10,489 bases of DNA, taken from Candidatus Nitrosopumilus sp. GTDB lineage: Archaea > Thermoproteota > Nitrososphaeria > Nitrososphaerales > Nitrosopumilaceae. Positions 1-7,315 of this stretch are shown piece by piece; position 1 is the first letter of the stretch; each line of letters begins with the position of its first letter. Location: assembly GCA_022758935.1 (NCBI GenBank), contig JAEMQG010000196.1:1-10489 (forward strand), given 5' to 3'. Below the pieces are notes generated by a model. It was given only the letters and a program-made list of their open reading frames with translations. It ran no database searches and had not been told where the DNA came from. A program made the position numbers and the translations under genes.

Positions 1-700
1 AGTAGCTGCTTTTTTTGCAGGTTCGTATACCGTCTTAAAATCAGAGGAAACATCAAAGATCGAATTAAACGATGCAATAAAAAAACTTGAATCAAAAATT
101 TCTAATAATCAGCCAAGTGGTCTGCAGGACGTGAAACCAGTTAAAGTATCCATAGATGATGATCCGATAATAGGAAGTGCTGATGCACCAATTACCATTG
201 TAGAATTTTCAGATTTCCAATGTCCATTTTGTTCTAGATTTCAGATACAGACATTACCACTAATTCTAGAAGAGTACGTGAATACAGGAAAAGTAAAGTT
301 TGTGTATAGAGATTTCCCAATACAAAGTAGTCATCCTAATGCAATGCCCGCAGCTGCAGCATCAGAATGTGCGCATGAGCAAAACAAGTATTGGGAATAC
401 CACAATGCGTTGTTTGAAAGACAACAAATTTGGAATAATTTGGAACTTTCAGATTCCATAGACACATTCAAAAAAATTGCAGCAGAGCTAGGATTGAATG
501 GAGACCAATTCAACTCTTGTCTTGATTCAGGAAAATACATCGAAGAGATCAATAAAGATCTAGTGGATGGAACCAATTATGGAGTAACTGGGACACCTGG
601 ATTTTTCATTGGAAATGAAAAGAATGGATTTGTAAAATTAACTGGAGCTCAACCTTTTGAGGCATTCAAGAAAATAATTGATTCTCAATTAAACACATAA
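1..700 (+). CDS. DsbA-like thiol-disulfide oxidoreductase, membrane-anchored (5' partial)
   Basis: The reading frame is open from base 2, so the gene enters from the left edge. A GTG at 131 is probably internal, because 43 further codons precede it without a stop. Those codons begin with a hydrophobic stretch (VAAFFAGSYTVLK), most likely the end of an N-terminal membrane anchor, followed by a polar linker. The DsbA thioredoxin-like domain follows. Counting from the GTG, the active-site CPFC is C31-C34 in the context FSDFQCPFCSRF, the cis-proline loop is VTGTPGFF (P156), and a second Cys pair (C80, C130) lies in the helical insert. Proteins of this family oxidise or isomerise disulfides in exported proteins; with the anchor, the catalytic domain should face outside. 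The stop is TAA at 698-700. The family call is firm; the direction of the reaction (oxidase or isomerase) and the partner are unknown. Confidence 0.9.
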   Translation, partial: VAAFFAGSYTVLKSEETSKIELNDAIKKLESKISNNQPSGLQDVKPVKVSIDDDPIIGSADAPITIVEFSDFQCPFCSRFQIQTLPLILEEYVNTGKVKFVYRDFPIQSSHPNAMPAAAASECAHEQNKYWEYHNALFERQQIWNNLELSDSIDTFKKIAAELGLNGDQFNSCLDSGKYIEEINKDLVDGTNYGVTGTPGFFIGNEKNGFVKLTGAQPFEAFKKIIDSQLNT

Positions 701-716
701 GAAATAAGAACAAGCG

Positions 717-723
717 TTTATTA
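717..723 (+). promoter_or_regulatory. TATA-like box for the DEAD-box helicase gene
   Basis: TTTATTA lies 17 nt after the DsbA stop. At the usual archaeal spacing it would start transcription near 745-748. That gives the helicase a leader of nearly 60 nt, unlike several leaderless genes nearby. Position and sequence are seen; promoter function is inferred. Confidence 0.45.
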
Positions 724-752
724 GACCAAAAAAGAACAATTGAATATCGGAA

Positions 753-790
753 TAATGACGAGTAGGCAATGAGCTTTTTCGTCATTGCTT
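753..790 (+). promoter_or_regulatory. Leader element with two alternative hairpins before the helicase
   Basis: Two hairpins compete for the same 3' bases. Hairpin A pairs AATGACGA (754-761) with TCGTCATT (779-786), 8 bp. Hairpin B pairs GCAATGA (766-772) with TCATTGC (782-788), 7 bp, extendable by a G-T and an A-T pair to 764/790. They cannot form together. The element ends 14 nt before the helicase ATG, and the gap AAGAGAAGAAAAAA is purine-only. The pairing is read from the sequence; a switching or autoregulatory role is inference. Confidence 0.4.
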
Positions 791-804
791 AAGAGAAGAA
801 AAAA

Positions 805-2154
805 ATGACAAAATTTAAAGATTTAGGATTAAAAGAAGAGATACTGAAAGGAATCCACGAGATGGGATTTGATGAAGCATTTCCCATTCAAGAAGCAGTA
901 ATTCCAGTGTTACTTACAGGTAGAGATGTCATAGGACAAGCTCACACAGGATCGGGCAAGACTGCAGCTTTTGCATTAGCTATGCTTCAGGAGATAAAAC
1001 CAAAAAAAGGCATCCAGGGCTTGGTCATGGCACCAACAAGAGAGTTGGCAATGCAAATTTCTGGCGAAATAAAGAAATTTGGCAAGTACACAGGAATTAG
1101 AGTAGCAACAGTATACGGAGGTCAAGGGATGGGATTACAACTAGATGCATTAGACAGAGGAGTAGAGATAGTTGTCGCAACTCCGGGCAGGTTAATTGAT
1201 CATCTTAAGCGTGGCTCAATTGAGCTTGGAGATATCACCCACATAGTGTTAGATGAAGCAGATACGATGTTAGATATGGGATTTATTGAGGATATTCAAT
1301 TTATTTTAGATCTTGCTCCAGAAGAGAGAGTAATGTCATTGTATTCGGCAACAATGCCAACCACAATCCTTAGACTTTCTGAAGAATACTTGAAAAATCC
1401 AAAACAGTTTCTTCTTGATGCAGATGATCTTAGCGGAGAAGGAATAGAACAATCATTTCTAATTATCAAGGATAGAGACAAAATGAAATATCTCATTGAT
1501 TTTATCAAACCAATTAAAGGTCAAATCATAGTTTTCTGCTCTACAAAATACAGGACCCGTGATGTTGCCAAATTCCTTCATCAAGAAAAATTTGATACCG
1601 TAGCAATCGAAGGTGACATGTCTCAGAGTAGGCGAGAGCAATCAATGTCAAAATTCAGAAGTGGTAAGGTAGACATTCTTGTTGCAACAGATGTTGCTTC
1701 AAGAGGAATTGATGTGCCAAGAGTAGAACTAGTAGTAAACTACGATGTTCCAAATCAAGAAATGGTTTATTTTCACAGAATTGGAAGAACGGCAAGAGCA
1801 GGTGCAAAAGGAAGAGCAATCACACTAGTATCATATTCATCCGTAGGAGATTGGAATTTAGTTAAGCGTCAGATTAAGGTAGATTTGAAAGATTTGAATA
1901 AAGAAATGGGAATAGAAATTTCAATTCCAGATCCATTAAAGAGACAATCCCCATCTAGAAGATACGGTGGATCTCAATCAAGATCTGGATATTCCAGAGG
2001 TCCACGTTATGGAAGCTCTGGAGGATATGGAAAATCTGGCGGATATGGAAAGTCTGGAGGTAGTGGAGATGCAAGAGACGACAGAGGCGGTGGAAAAAAG
2101 AGATACGGAGACCGTAGTAGTAAAAACAGCTATGGTGGCCGTAGCAGATGGTAA
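805..2154 (+). CDS. DEAD-box ATP-dependent RNA helicase with Gly/Tyr/Arg-rich tail
   Basis: All superfamily 2 DEAD-box motifs are present: the Q motif (FPIQ, Q29), Walker A AHTGSGKT (46-53), PTREL (77-81), TPGR (126-129), DEAD (150-153), SAT (181-183), ATDVASRGID (294-303) and HRIGRTARAG (324-333). Two complete RecA-like domains fill about residues 1-375. From about residue 380 to 449 there is a low-complexity tail rich in G, S, Y, R and K, with two near-identical GYGKSG units encoded by an 18-bp tandem duplication at 2023-2058. The enzyme should unwind short RNA duplexes with ATP in the cytoplasm, in ribosome assembly, RNA turnover or cold adaptation. The tail resembles disordered RNA-binding RGG/YGG regions. 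A structured leader precedes the ATG. It is similar to bacterial DeaD/CsdA/RhlE proteins, but the exact subfamily and RNA target cannot be told from sequence alone. Confidence 0.96.
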   Translation: MTKFKDLGLKEEILKGIHEMGFDEAFPIQEAVIPVLLTGRDVIGQAHTGSGKTAAFALAMLQEIKPKKGIQGLVMAPTRELAMQISGEIKKFGKYTGIRVATVYGGQGMGLQLDALDRGVEIVVATPGRLIDHLKRGSIELGDITHIVLDEADTMLDMGFIEDIQFILDLAPEERVMSLYSATMPTTILRLSEEYLKNPKQFLLDADDLSGEGIEQSFLIIKDRDKMKYLIDFIKPIKGQIIVFCSTKYRTRDVAKFLHQEKFDTVAIEGDMSQSRREQSMSKFRSGKVDILVATDVASRGIDVPRVELVVNYDVPNQEMVYFHRIGRTARAGAKGRAITLVSYSSVGDWNLVKRQIKVDLKDLNKEMGIEISIPDPLKRQSPSRRYGGSQSRSGYSRGPRYGSSGGYGKSGGYGKSGGSGDARDDRGGGKKRYGDRSSKNSYGGRSRW

Positions 2155-2205
2155 CAGTGTAAAACTTAAAGACAAGTATTAGTACAATTACTCTAAGAAA
2201 AAATA

Positions 2206-2439
2206 ATGAATGTTGGATTTATTTTATTAAATTGTGATCTCGGTGCAGAAGAATACATCGTAGAAGAGTTAAAACAAATGCCTGATGTTAAAAATGCATA
2301 TCTCACTTTCGGCGCATATGATGTAATTGCAGAGATCAATTCAAAAGACAATACAGAATTTGGGAAAACAGTTGCAGCCATCAGAAGATTGTCAAGGGTG
2401 ATCAGTACAATGACATTAAATGTCATAAACTTCGAATAA
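2206..2439 (+). CDS. Stand-alone Lrp/AsnC-type RAM ligand-binding domain protein
   Basis: This 77-residue protein matches the C-terminal effector-binding domain of Lrp/AsnC regulators (RAM, AsnC_trans_reg). It shows the order strand-helix-strand, then the TFGAYDVIAEI segment typical of the ligand-binding fold, then a helix and a last strand (VISTMTLNVINF). The N-terminal helix-turn-helix DNA-binding domain is absent, and no room exists for one because translation starts at the first strand. Stand-alone RAM proteins form dimers and larger rings that bind amino acids and can partner with full-length Lrp proteins. It lies 51 nt after the helicase and 32 nt before the next gene, so it probably shares a transcript with the two genes that follow. 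Its ligand is unknown. Confidence 0.85.
   Translation: MNVGFILLNCDLGAEEYIVEELKQMPDVKNAYLTFGAYDVIAEINSKDNTEFGKTVAAIRRLSRVISTMTLNVINFE
2410..2426. repeat. 17-bp perfect palindrome within the end of the RAM-domain gene
   Basis: ATGACATT-A-AATGTCAT has two 8-bp arms around one central A. It lies inside the coding region 13 bp before the RAM-domain stop and 45 bp before the next start codon. The size and symmetry would suit a dimeric regulator, but the bases also encode an ordinary final strand (TMTLNVIN), so it may be chance. Confidence 0.35.
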
Positions 2440-2471
2440 TTGTTATAGGAGAAAGTTAGATTCATTTCAAA

Positions 2472-2759
2472 ATGGAAAAAATAGATTACGAAGGAATTGT
2501 TTGGGCAATTAATCATAATAATCCAGAACCCCTTGTGGAGCACGCCTTGCATACACTTGAAATGCACGGTGTAAAAAAAGAGGACATTCAGCTAACAGAT
2601 GCCCCAGACAATGTCAAAGTTGGTGCAATAGTAGTTGAGATTTGGCCTTATCATCTGGATGTTGCAAGAGTGAGAACAATTAGAAATGAGTCATTTATCA
2701 GCGGTACCGTTATGACAATTGAACTGAAGTTAAATGAAGAGGGTAACTATACAGATTAA
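2472..2759 (+). CDS. Conserved-looking small protein of unknown function (95 aa)
   Basis: I do not recognise this family. The 95 residues read as a soluble, acidic, mixed alpha/beta protein with no membrane segment, signal peptide or Cys residues. Five histidines are present (at 15, 23, 26, 32 and 60), four of them in the first third (NHNNPE, VEHALHTLEMHG). A strand-like stretch VGAIVVEIWPYH sits in the middle and VMTIELKLNEEG near the end. The gene lies 32 nt after the RAM-domain gene and only 2 nt before the next start, which argues for co-transcription and co-translation with the membrane-anchored protein downstream. The reading frame has natural codon use and no competing frame, so a real gene is likely. 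Confidence 0.75.
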   Translation: MEKIDYEGIVWAINHNNPEPLVEHALHTLEMHGVKKEDIQLTDAPDNVKVGAIVVEIWPYHLDVARVRTIRNESFISGTVMTIELKLNEEGNYTD

Positions 2760-2761
2760 TT

Positions 2762-3253
2762 TTGAAAAAATCAAAGAAACAAAACATTGTACTGATATCT
2801 GTAGCCGTAATTATCATAGGAGCCATAATTAGCTATAATTATTCAGCGGAACAAACCAGACAAAAAGGATTCAACTTTGGTAATGAATTACAACAAATTC
2901 AAGAAAATGTCAAGCAGGCCCAAATTGAGTTTAATTCAAAAATAACCCAGTGGAAGGAAGGAGATTTGAATCAGCAGGAGTTGATAAAATTTTCAGACAA
3001 TCACGTTAAAAAATTAGAAGAGATCATTACAAAATACGATATTTTAACGCCACCAAAACAATTTGCTCCTTCAGTAGAGTTATTCAAACTCTCAACACAA
3101 TCACAATTAGAGAGCGATAAAGAATTCATTGAGGGCATAAAAACAGAGGATGAATCCCACTACATTAGATCCGATTCATTATTACAAGAATCATTTGAGT
3201 ATGAGATGACGGCCTTAAGTGAATTCAATGCTGCAAAAATAGGATTAAAATAA
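2762..3253 (+). CDS. Membrane-anchored extracytoplasmic helical protein, unknown function
   Basis: The start is TTG at 2762, because no in-frame ATG lies near the N-terminus and this start gives a proper signal-anchor: basic KKSKKQ, then a hydrophobic helix at about residues 8-25 (IVLISVAVIIIGAIISYNY). The remaining 140 or so residues are polar and mostly helical, with heptad-like Leu/Ile spacing and many Gln/Glu (for example NELQQIQENVKQAQIEF), suggesting a helical bundle or coiled coil outside the membrane. There are no Cys residues and no enzyme motifs. It starts 2 nt after the preceding stop, so the two genes are almost certainly translated from one message. Function is unknown; a sensor-like or envelope structural role would be guesswork. 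Confidence 0.78.
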   Translation: MKKSKKQNIVLISVAVIIIGAIISYNYSAEQTRQKGFNFGNELQQIQENVKQAQIEFNSKITQWKEGDLNQQELIKFSDNHVKKLEEIITKYDILTPPKQFAPSVELFKLSTQSQLESDKEFIEGIKTEDESHYIRSDSLLQESFEYEMTALSEFNAAKIGLK

Positions 3254-3453
3254 AAATTAAACAAAAAAAATTAATACATCTAAAAAGCGATTCATTAAAT
3301 CGTAAATTAAAATCAGCATATTTCTACATAATTAGAAATTATAAAATTAAAAGGAATCATGTAATTTAGTAGGTATTAGTATTACAATAGTAACATAGCA
3401 TAGTTTTGTATCGTGTGTAGTATGAATTGTAATGAGGCATAATTCAGTTAAAA
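3254..3453. other. Intergenic space between convergent genes, possible minus-strand terminator
   Basis: No gene is seen in these 200 bp. A small hairpin CGATT-cattA-AATCG (3288-3302) is followed on the minus strand by a T8 tract (3263-3270). Together they could end the minus-strand transcript coming from 3909, although they lie 150 nt past its stop codon. The rest is AT-rich without clear structure. Confidence 0.3.
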
Positions 3454-3909
3454 TTATAACAGATCTAATTCATGAACCTGATTCAATATTGGTAAAATTT
3501 CTTTTAGAATTTCTGCTTTATCTAATGATGTGGGTTTTGAAAACGTAATTGGGAATGTGATTGTCAACATGTCTTGATCAGTGTGAGATATTCTAATAGA
3601 ATGATCAGCATTGTGAGTTTTAGAGATAAAATCTCGCCATTTTTTTAAATGTAGTCCGACACGATTTACTTGAGCATCTAATGCATCAATATCAATATCT
3701 AAATCAGAATCAAATAATCCAAATTTAACCATCGGAACCATAAGAAATCCTCCTAAAATTGTATCGTGATTTTTTAACTTCTGAGAAATAATTTCTGCTG
3801 AGTTTTCGTTTGGAAAAATATCACCGTAATCAGGATCAAAGTATCCAGCTATGAGTTTTTTCGAATCAAATATTCGAAAATATTCACCATCTAGATCTAA
3901 TTTCCACAA
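3454..3909 (-). CDS. Unknown soluble protein (151 aa)
   Basis: No family is recognised. The start is taken as TTG at 3909-3907; an in-frame TAA lies a few codons upstream and the next in-frame ATG would remove a third of the protein. The N-terminus (LDLDGEYFRIFDSKKLIAGYFD) looks like a beta hairpin; the middle is acidic (DSDLDIDIDALDAQ) and leads into an amphipathic helix (VNRVGLHLKKWRDFI); the end has strands (MLTITFPITFS) and a final helix. There are no Cys residues, membrane segments or signal peptide. It is divergent from the gene at 3985 with 75 bp between starts, and a TATA-like stretch lies at leaderless spacing. Single-gene unit. Function unknown. Confidence 0.7.
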   Translation of the reverse strand: MWKLDLDGEYFRIFDSKKLIAGYFDPDYGDIFPNENSAEIISQKLKNHDTILGGFLMVPMVKFGLFDSDLDIDIDALDAQVNRVGLHLKKWRDFISKTHNADHSIRISHTDQDMLTITFPITFSKPTSLDKAEILKEILPILNQVHELDLL

Positions 3910-3923
3910 TAAGTAGATAGTGG

Positions 3924-3936
3924 ATTATAAATAAAT
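3924..3936 (-). promoter_or_regulatory. TATA-like box for the divergent minus-strand gene
   Basis: Read on the minus strand this is an AT-rich stretch containing TTTATTTATAAT, 15-27 nt before the TTG at 3909. The spacing suits a leaderless or nearly leaderless transcript. Confidence 0.4.
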
Positions 3937-3955
3937 AAACAATTTTTTAGGGTAG

Positions 3956-3966
3956 TTAAATAAATA
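3956..3966 (+). promoter_or_regulatory. TATA-like box for the gene at 3985
   Basis: TTAAATAAATA is centred about 25 nt before the ATG at 3985. This spacing predicts transcription starting at that ATG and is the main reason for preferring it over the ATG at 3970, which would sit too close to the box. Confidence 0.4.
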
Positions 3967-3984
3967 AGAATGAGACTAAAAACA

Positions 3985-4302
3985 ATGGCAATTTCTAAAG
4001 AAAATAAAGATTTCATAGACAGCTTAATTGATTATTATATTAATGAGTCAGAGTCATACAGACAAATTGCAGAAAACTTTGTTCCAGAAATAGCATCTGT
4101 TCCAGATACAACGTTTGGAATAATTACAGGATGTGTCTATTCAGGATTTTTACAATCTTACCAAAATCAAAAACAAGCGCCAGGATTAGAAGACATCAAA
4201 GAATTCAACAAAATTCTAAAGAGTCGTGCCCCATTAATCAAAAAAGCCATTCTTGAACCACAGTATCAAATGAGAGAAATAAATAATTCAAAATCAAAAT
4301 GA
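3985..4302 (+). CDS. Unknown small helical protein (105 aa)
   Basis: No family is recognised. Two in-frame ATGs exist, at 3970 and 3985; the later one is chosen because a TATA-like box lies about 25 nt before it. From MAISKENKDF the protein is mainly helical: an acidic helix (IDSLIDYYINESESYRQIAENF), a short hydrophobic Gly-containing segment (TTFGIITGCVYSGFL) with the only Cys, and a C-terminal helix rich in Lys and Glu ending in NSKSK. The hydrophobic segment is short and more likely a buried helix than a membrane span. It is a single-gene unit, divergent from the gene at 3909. Function unknown. Confidence 0.7.
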   Translation: MAISKENKDFIDSLIDYYINESESYRQIAENFVPEIASVPDTTFGIITGCVYSGFLQSYQNQKQAPGLEDIKEFNKILKSRAPLIKKAILEPQYQMREINNSKSK

Positions 4303-4505
4303 TGCAGGAGTGTAATAAACAGATAAACTAGTGGATTGGATTCAGTATTGATGCCGTATGCAATATCGAATGTTAAACAATAGTGCATATGAAAGTATTT
4401 CCACATGATCAATCTAGAAATAGGTGTGAAATGACATACTCGATTAAAACAAGATAGCAAAGATTTCTGACCATCGGTTTTCAAAAATTATTAAATTAGT
4501 TACAG

Positions 4506-4512
4506 TTTAATT
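4506..4512 (+). promoter_or_regulatory. TATA-like box for the 30-aa membrane microprotein
   Basis: TTTAATT is centred 26 nt before the ATG at 4535, the spacing expected for a leaderless archaeal transcript. It is the best support that the short ORF is expressed. Confidence 0.4.
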
Positions 4513-4534
4513 GAATTATCAGTACTCAAAGAAC

Positions 4535-4627
4535 ATGAAAGTAGATGGAAGTAAAATTATCTTTGGTTTAGGAGTAGCATCGGCAGTAATAACTGCAATA
4601 GTAGCACTCTATTTTTCAATACGTTAA
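4535..4627 (+). CDS. Single-helix membrane microprotein (30 aa)
   Basis: A complete ORF of 30 codons from ATG to TAA. Residues 1-7 are polar (MKVDGSK), residues 8-28 form one uninterrupted hydrophobic segment long enough to cross a membrane, and it ends in Ile-Arg. The helix carries small-residue spacings (G11-x3-A15, G13-x3-A17) of the kind used for helix packing. A TATA-like box lies 26 nt before the ATG. The next gene begins 28 nt after the stop, so the two may be co-transcribed. The size and composition resemble small subunits or regulators of membrane complexes, but no family is recognised and the role is unknown. A chance ORF remains possible because of its length. Confidence 0.55.
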   Translation: MKVDGSKIIFGLGVASAVITAIVALYFSIR

Positions 4628-4655
4628 AGATAAATCATCTTGTTTTATCACTAAC

Positions 4656-4979
4656 ATGATGGCAGCAGAAGATGATTTCAAAATTACACAAATAATTGAT
4701 AATGGTCAAATTGTGCAATTGACACTTATTGAGAATGTAACGACTGAGCCAATATCACAAAAACAAATGATCATAGACAATGTTTCAAGGAAACTCGATG
4801 CTGAAACAAAAGAGCAGGTCATGCCATTACTTGAAGCAATTTTACAAGCTCAGCCAACAATAAACATTAAAAGCTACCAACAAACTCAAATTACAATTGC
4901 AATGCCAAGATCAAGATATGAAAAAATTGGCAGGCCCCAAGTTGGAAATGTAATTACAATAAATCTGAAAAGAATCTAA
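4656..4979 (+). CDS. Unknown small soluble protein (107 aa)
   Basis: No family is recognised. The protein starts MMAAEDD at 4656 (the second Met, at 4659, is equally possible). The N-terminal third is strand-rich ([20 protein letters not shown]), the middle is helical ([21 protein letters not shown]), and the C-terminal third is again strand-rich, ending in a basic [12 protein letters not shown]. That last segment ([18 protein letters not shown]) looks like a small beta-barrel edge. There are no Cys residues or membrane segments. It lies 28 nt after the microprotein gene. Its stop codon (4977-4979) overlaps the stop of the convergent DUF255 gene by 3 of 4 shared bases. Confidence 0.72.
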   Translation: MMAAEDDFKITQIIDNGQIVQLTLIENVTTEPISQKQMIIDNVSRKLDAETKEQVMPLLEAILQAQPTINIKSYQQTQITIAMPRSRYEKIGRPQVGNVITINLKRI

Positions 4980-7003
4980 ATATGCGAATCTATTTGATCA
5001 ATAGATTTCAAAGGTAATGAACAGGAAAAATTCTTACAAATATAAACAGAAGTTTCATTATCAAAGATTTTTCCTCTAAAAAATGTGAATTTTGTAAGTT
5101 TTTCTAATTGAGATTTATTAGATATTGCAACTAATATTGATTCGGGCATGAATTTTGTAAAAAGATGCTTACAAATTTCAGAATTTTCAGAATTAACAAT
5201 TGTAATTTCAGTTGGCTTTTCTAAATAAGCATAAATCGTATTTAGTAAATAACCAAATCCAAATGGATTTTCAGCTGCAATTTGAGCCTGAGATTCCATA
5301 ATTTGAGTCGCAATTTCTAAGAATTTTTCTTTTTGAGTTAAATGATATAATCTAAGCATCACAAAACATGAAACAGAATTGCCAGATGGTAATGATAAAT
5401 CATAATTATTTTTTGGTCGTATAATCAATTTTTCATGATTGTCAGAGGTCATGAAAAAGCTGTTAGTTTCAGAGTCCCAAAAGTGATCTACCATATAACA
5501 TCCCAACTTTAAAGATAAATCCAAATATTTTGATTCTGGTTCAATTTCAAATACGTCAAGTAAAGCATTCGCAAAATAAGAGTAATCTTCCAAGTACCCA
5601 TCTATTTTTGCAGTATTATTTTTGTAGGTTCGTAATAATTTATCTCCATCAAAAAGATTTTTTTCGACAAAAAATATGCATTTTTTTGCAGCATCCAGAT
5701 ATTTTTTTTGGTTAGTTACTCGGTATCCTTTAGCAAAGGCCGTAATCATCAATGAATTCCAAGAAGTGAGAATTTTGTCATCCAATCCAGGATGGATTCT
5801 TTTAGACCTGACATCTAACAGTTTTTTATAACAATTGGTAATAATTTCTCGAATATTGTCCTCAGAAATGCCAAAATGAAAGGAAACCGCCGAGATATTG
5901 ATATTGTTACATAGAATATTATCACCTTCCCAATTTCCGCCATCAGTCACATCATAGTATAAACAAAAGAGATTAGCATCATCACCAAGAATTTCATTGA
6001 TTTCACTTTTCTTCCACACGTAAAATTTTCCCTCTATACCTTCGGAATCAGCATCATATGCAGAAAAAAATCCACCGTCAGCAGACATCATTTCCCGCAA
6101 TACGTAATCTAGTGTCTTATTGAGAATTTCAAGATAGAATGGATCTTTTGTAATTTGATATGCTTCAGCATAATTTACAGGAATTAAGGCATTATCGTAA
6201 AGCATCTTTTCAAAATGAGGAACTAGCCATCTTGCATCGGTAGAATATCTATGAAATCCTCCTCCGATTTGATCAAATATTCCACCTTTTGCCATTTTAT
6301 TCAAAGTTTTAAGCCCAAATTCGTTGAATTTTGAGAGTCCAGTGAGTTTTGCGTATCTAAACAAAAAGGACACATTGGCGGCGTTTGGAAATTTTGGTGC
6401 AGAGCCAAATCCACCATATGAGGGATCACCTAGTTGAAATAGATTCATAGCTGCCTCATCAAGAATTGTTCTTTCTAGTTTTGTTGTAATTTTTACAGTT
6501 TCTGTTTTTTGTAACGCTCCAAGAAAATTATCAGCTGCTTTTTCAATATCTTTTGGTTTTTCATTCCATGCTTGTCCTAATTGTCTAATGATGCTTCCAA
6601 AACCTTGGCGACCATAAGAATCTAAAACAGGAAAATAAGTTCCCACATAGAACGGTTTTTGGGAGGGAGTAAGAAAAACACTCAAAGGCCAACCACCTTG
6701 TCCGGTCGCTATCTGACATACTTTTTGGTAAATATCATCAATGTCAGGTCGCTCCTCTCTATCAACTTTAATGTTTACAAAAGTGTCATTCATAAATTTT
6801 GCAACCTCCTCATTTTCAAATGATTCATGCGCCATAACATGACACCAATGACATGCGCTGTATCCCACGCTTAGAAATATTGGTTTGTTTTCATCTTTTG
6901 CTTTTTTTAGTGATTCGTCATTCCAGGCATACCAATTAACAGGATTGTGTGCATGTTGGATTAAATACGGACTGGTTTCATTTATGAGGTTATTTTCTTT
7001 CAC
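4976..7003 (-). CDS. DUF255/YyaL-type thioredoxin-domain protein (SPATA20 family)
   Basis: The 675-residue length is normal for this family (B. subtilis YyaL, human SPATA20). The N-terminus carries the hallmark [20 protein letters not shown], followed by a thioredoxin-like domain with CHWC at C51-C54 ([11 protein letters not shown]), the conserved DREERPDID (81-89) and [11 protein letters not shown] (cis-Pro P106). The remaining two thirds match the family's (alpha/alpha) barrel resembling six-hairpin glycosidases or epimerases, with conserved-looking [36 protein letters not shown] and LTSWNSLMI. No signal peptide is seen, so it is cytoplasmic. The start is GTG at 7003, which gives the conserved N-terminus. 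The biochemical role of the family is not settled; a redox-linked or sugar-related function has been suggested from the folds. It follows the 78-aa gene by 45 nt and may be co-transcribed with it. Confidence 0.95.
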   Translation of the reverse strand: MKENNLINETSPYLIQHAHNPVNWYAWNDESLKKAKDENKPIFLSVGYSACHWCHVMAHESFENEEVAKFMNDTFVNIKVDREERPDIDDIYQKVCQIATGQGGWPLSVFLTPSQKPFYVGTYFPVLDSYGRQGFGSIIRQLGQAWNEKPKDIEKAADNFLGALQKTETVKITTKLERTILDEAAMNLFQLGDPSYGGFGSAPKFPNAANVSFLFRYAKLTGLSKFNEFGLKTLNKMAKGGIFDQIGGGFHRYSTDARWLVPHFEKMLYDNALIPVNYAEAYQITKDPFYLEILNKTLDYVLREMMSADGGFFSAYDADSEGIEGKFYVWKKSEINEILGDDANLFCLYYDVTDGGNWEGDNILCNNINISAVSFHFGISEDNIREIITNCYKKLLDVRSKRIHPGLDDKILTSWNSLMITAFAKGYRVTNQKKYLDAAKKCIFFVEKNLFDGDKLLRTYKNNTAKIDGYLEDYSYFANALLDVFEIEPESKYLDLSLKLGCYMVDHFWDSETNSFFMTSDNHEKLIIRPKNNYDLSLPSGNSVSCFVMLRLYHLTQKEKFLEIATQIMESQAQIAAENPFGFGYLLNTIYAYLEKPTEITIVNSENSEICKHLFTKFMPESILVAISNKSQLEKLTKFTFFRGKIFDNETSVYICKNFSCSLPLKSIDQIDSHI

Positions 7004-7048
7004 AATAAATCACTTGTCCGATAGTATTTGTACTTAATCGACATAAAA

Positions 7049-7285
7049 TTAGTAAAAGATTCCTTTTCCTTCTTCTAATTCATATATTCTGACATTGATT
7101 TTACCCAATAATTTCACTTTAGATTTATGAGCTTTTTTGTTATGACTGTAGTCTTTTTTTTCTATTAATTCTTGTAGTCGTTTGAGTTGATCTACGGAGA
7201 GTTTTTTGAATTCATTTTTTGAGCTTGAAATAATTTGCAATAGAGCTATTCGTTCACGATCTTCAGTGCCAATATCTTCAGACAT
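7049..7285 (-). CDS. Unknown small charged protein (78 aa)
   Basis: No family is recognised. It begins with an acidic MSEDIGTEDRER, continues with helices rich in Lys, Leu and Glu (LSVDQLKRLQELIEKK), a basic centre (HNKKAHKSKVK), and a final short strand-turn (INVRIYELEEGKGIFY). Composition suits a nucleic-acid or ribonucleoprotein-binding protein, but that is a guess. A TATA-like stretch lies about 26 nt before the ATG, which suggests leaderless expression. It lies upstream of the DUF255 gene on the same strand, with 45 nt between them. It is also the first gene downstream, on the same strand, of the putative small RNA, about 120 nt from the RNA's T tract. Confidence 0.7.
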   Translation of the reverse strand: MSEDIGTEDRERIALLQIISSSKNEFKKLSVDQLKRLQELIEKKDYSHNKKAHKSKVKLLGKINVRIYELEEGKGIFY

Positions 7286-7305
7286 GAAATTTTATGAAAT
7301 GAGGG

Positions 7306-7315
7306 TCTTTATTTT
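7306..7315 (-). promoter_or_regulatory. TATA-like box for the 78-aa gene
   Basis: On the minus strand AAAATAAAGA is centred about 26 nt before the ATG at 7285. A separate promoter here argues that the small RNA upstream is its own transcription unit and not a leader of this gene. Confidence 0.35.

Noticed and set aside
131..700. DsbA gene starting at the GTG at 131 as a soluble protein
   Set aside because: The same frame stays open to the left edge and encodes a hydrophobic anchor and linker typical of the membrane-anchored family members, so the GTG is most likely internal.
2193..2567. 124-codon minus-strand ORF opposite the RAM-domain gene
   Set aside because: It lies opposite two well-supported plus genes, has erratic Cys/Phe/Ser-rich composition and no promoter; it is a mirror of the real coding frames.
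4389..4457. 22-codon plus ORF in the gap before the microprotein
   Set aside because: No hydrophobic or domain character, no well-placed promoter, and length expected by chance.
4266..4484. 72-codon minus-strand ORF
   Set aside because: It overlaps the end of the plus gene at 3985-4302, has no promoter-like box at its start and reads as an unlikely composition.
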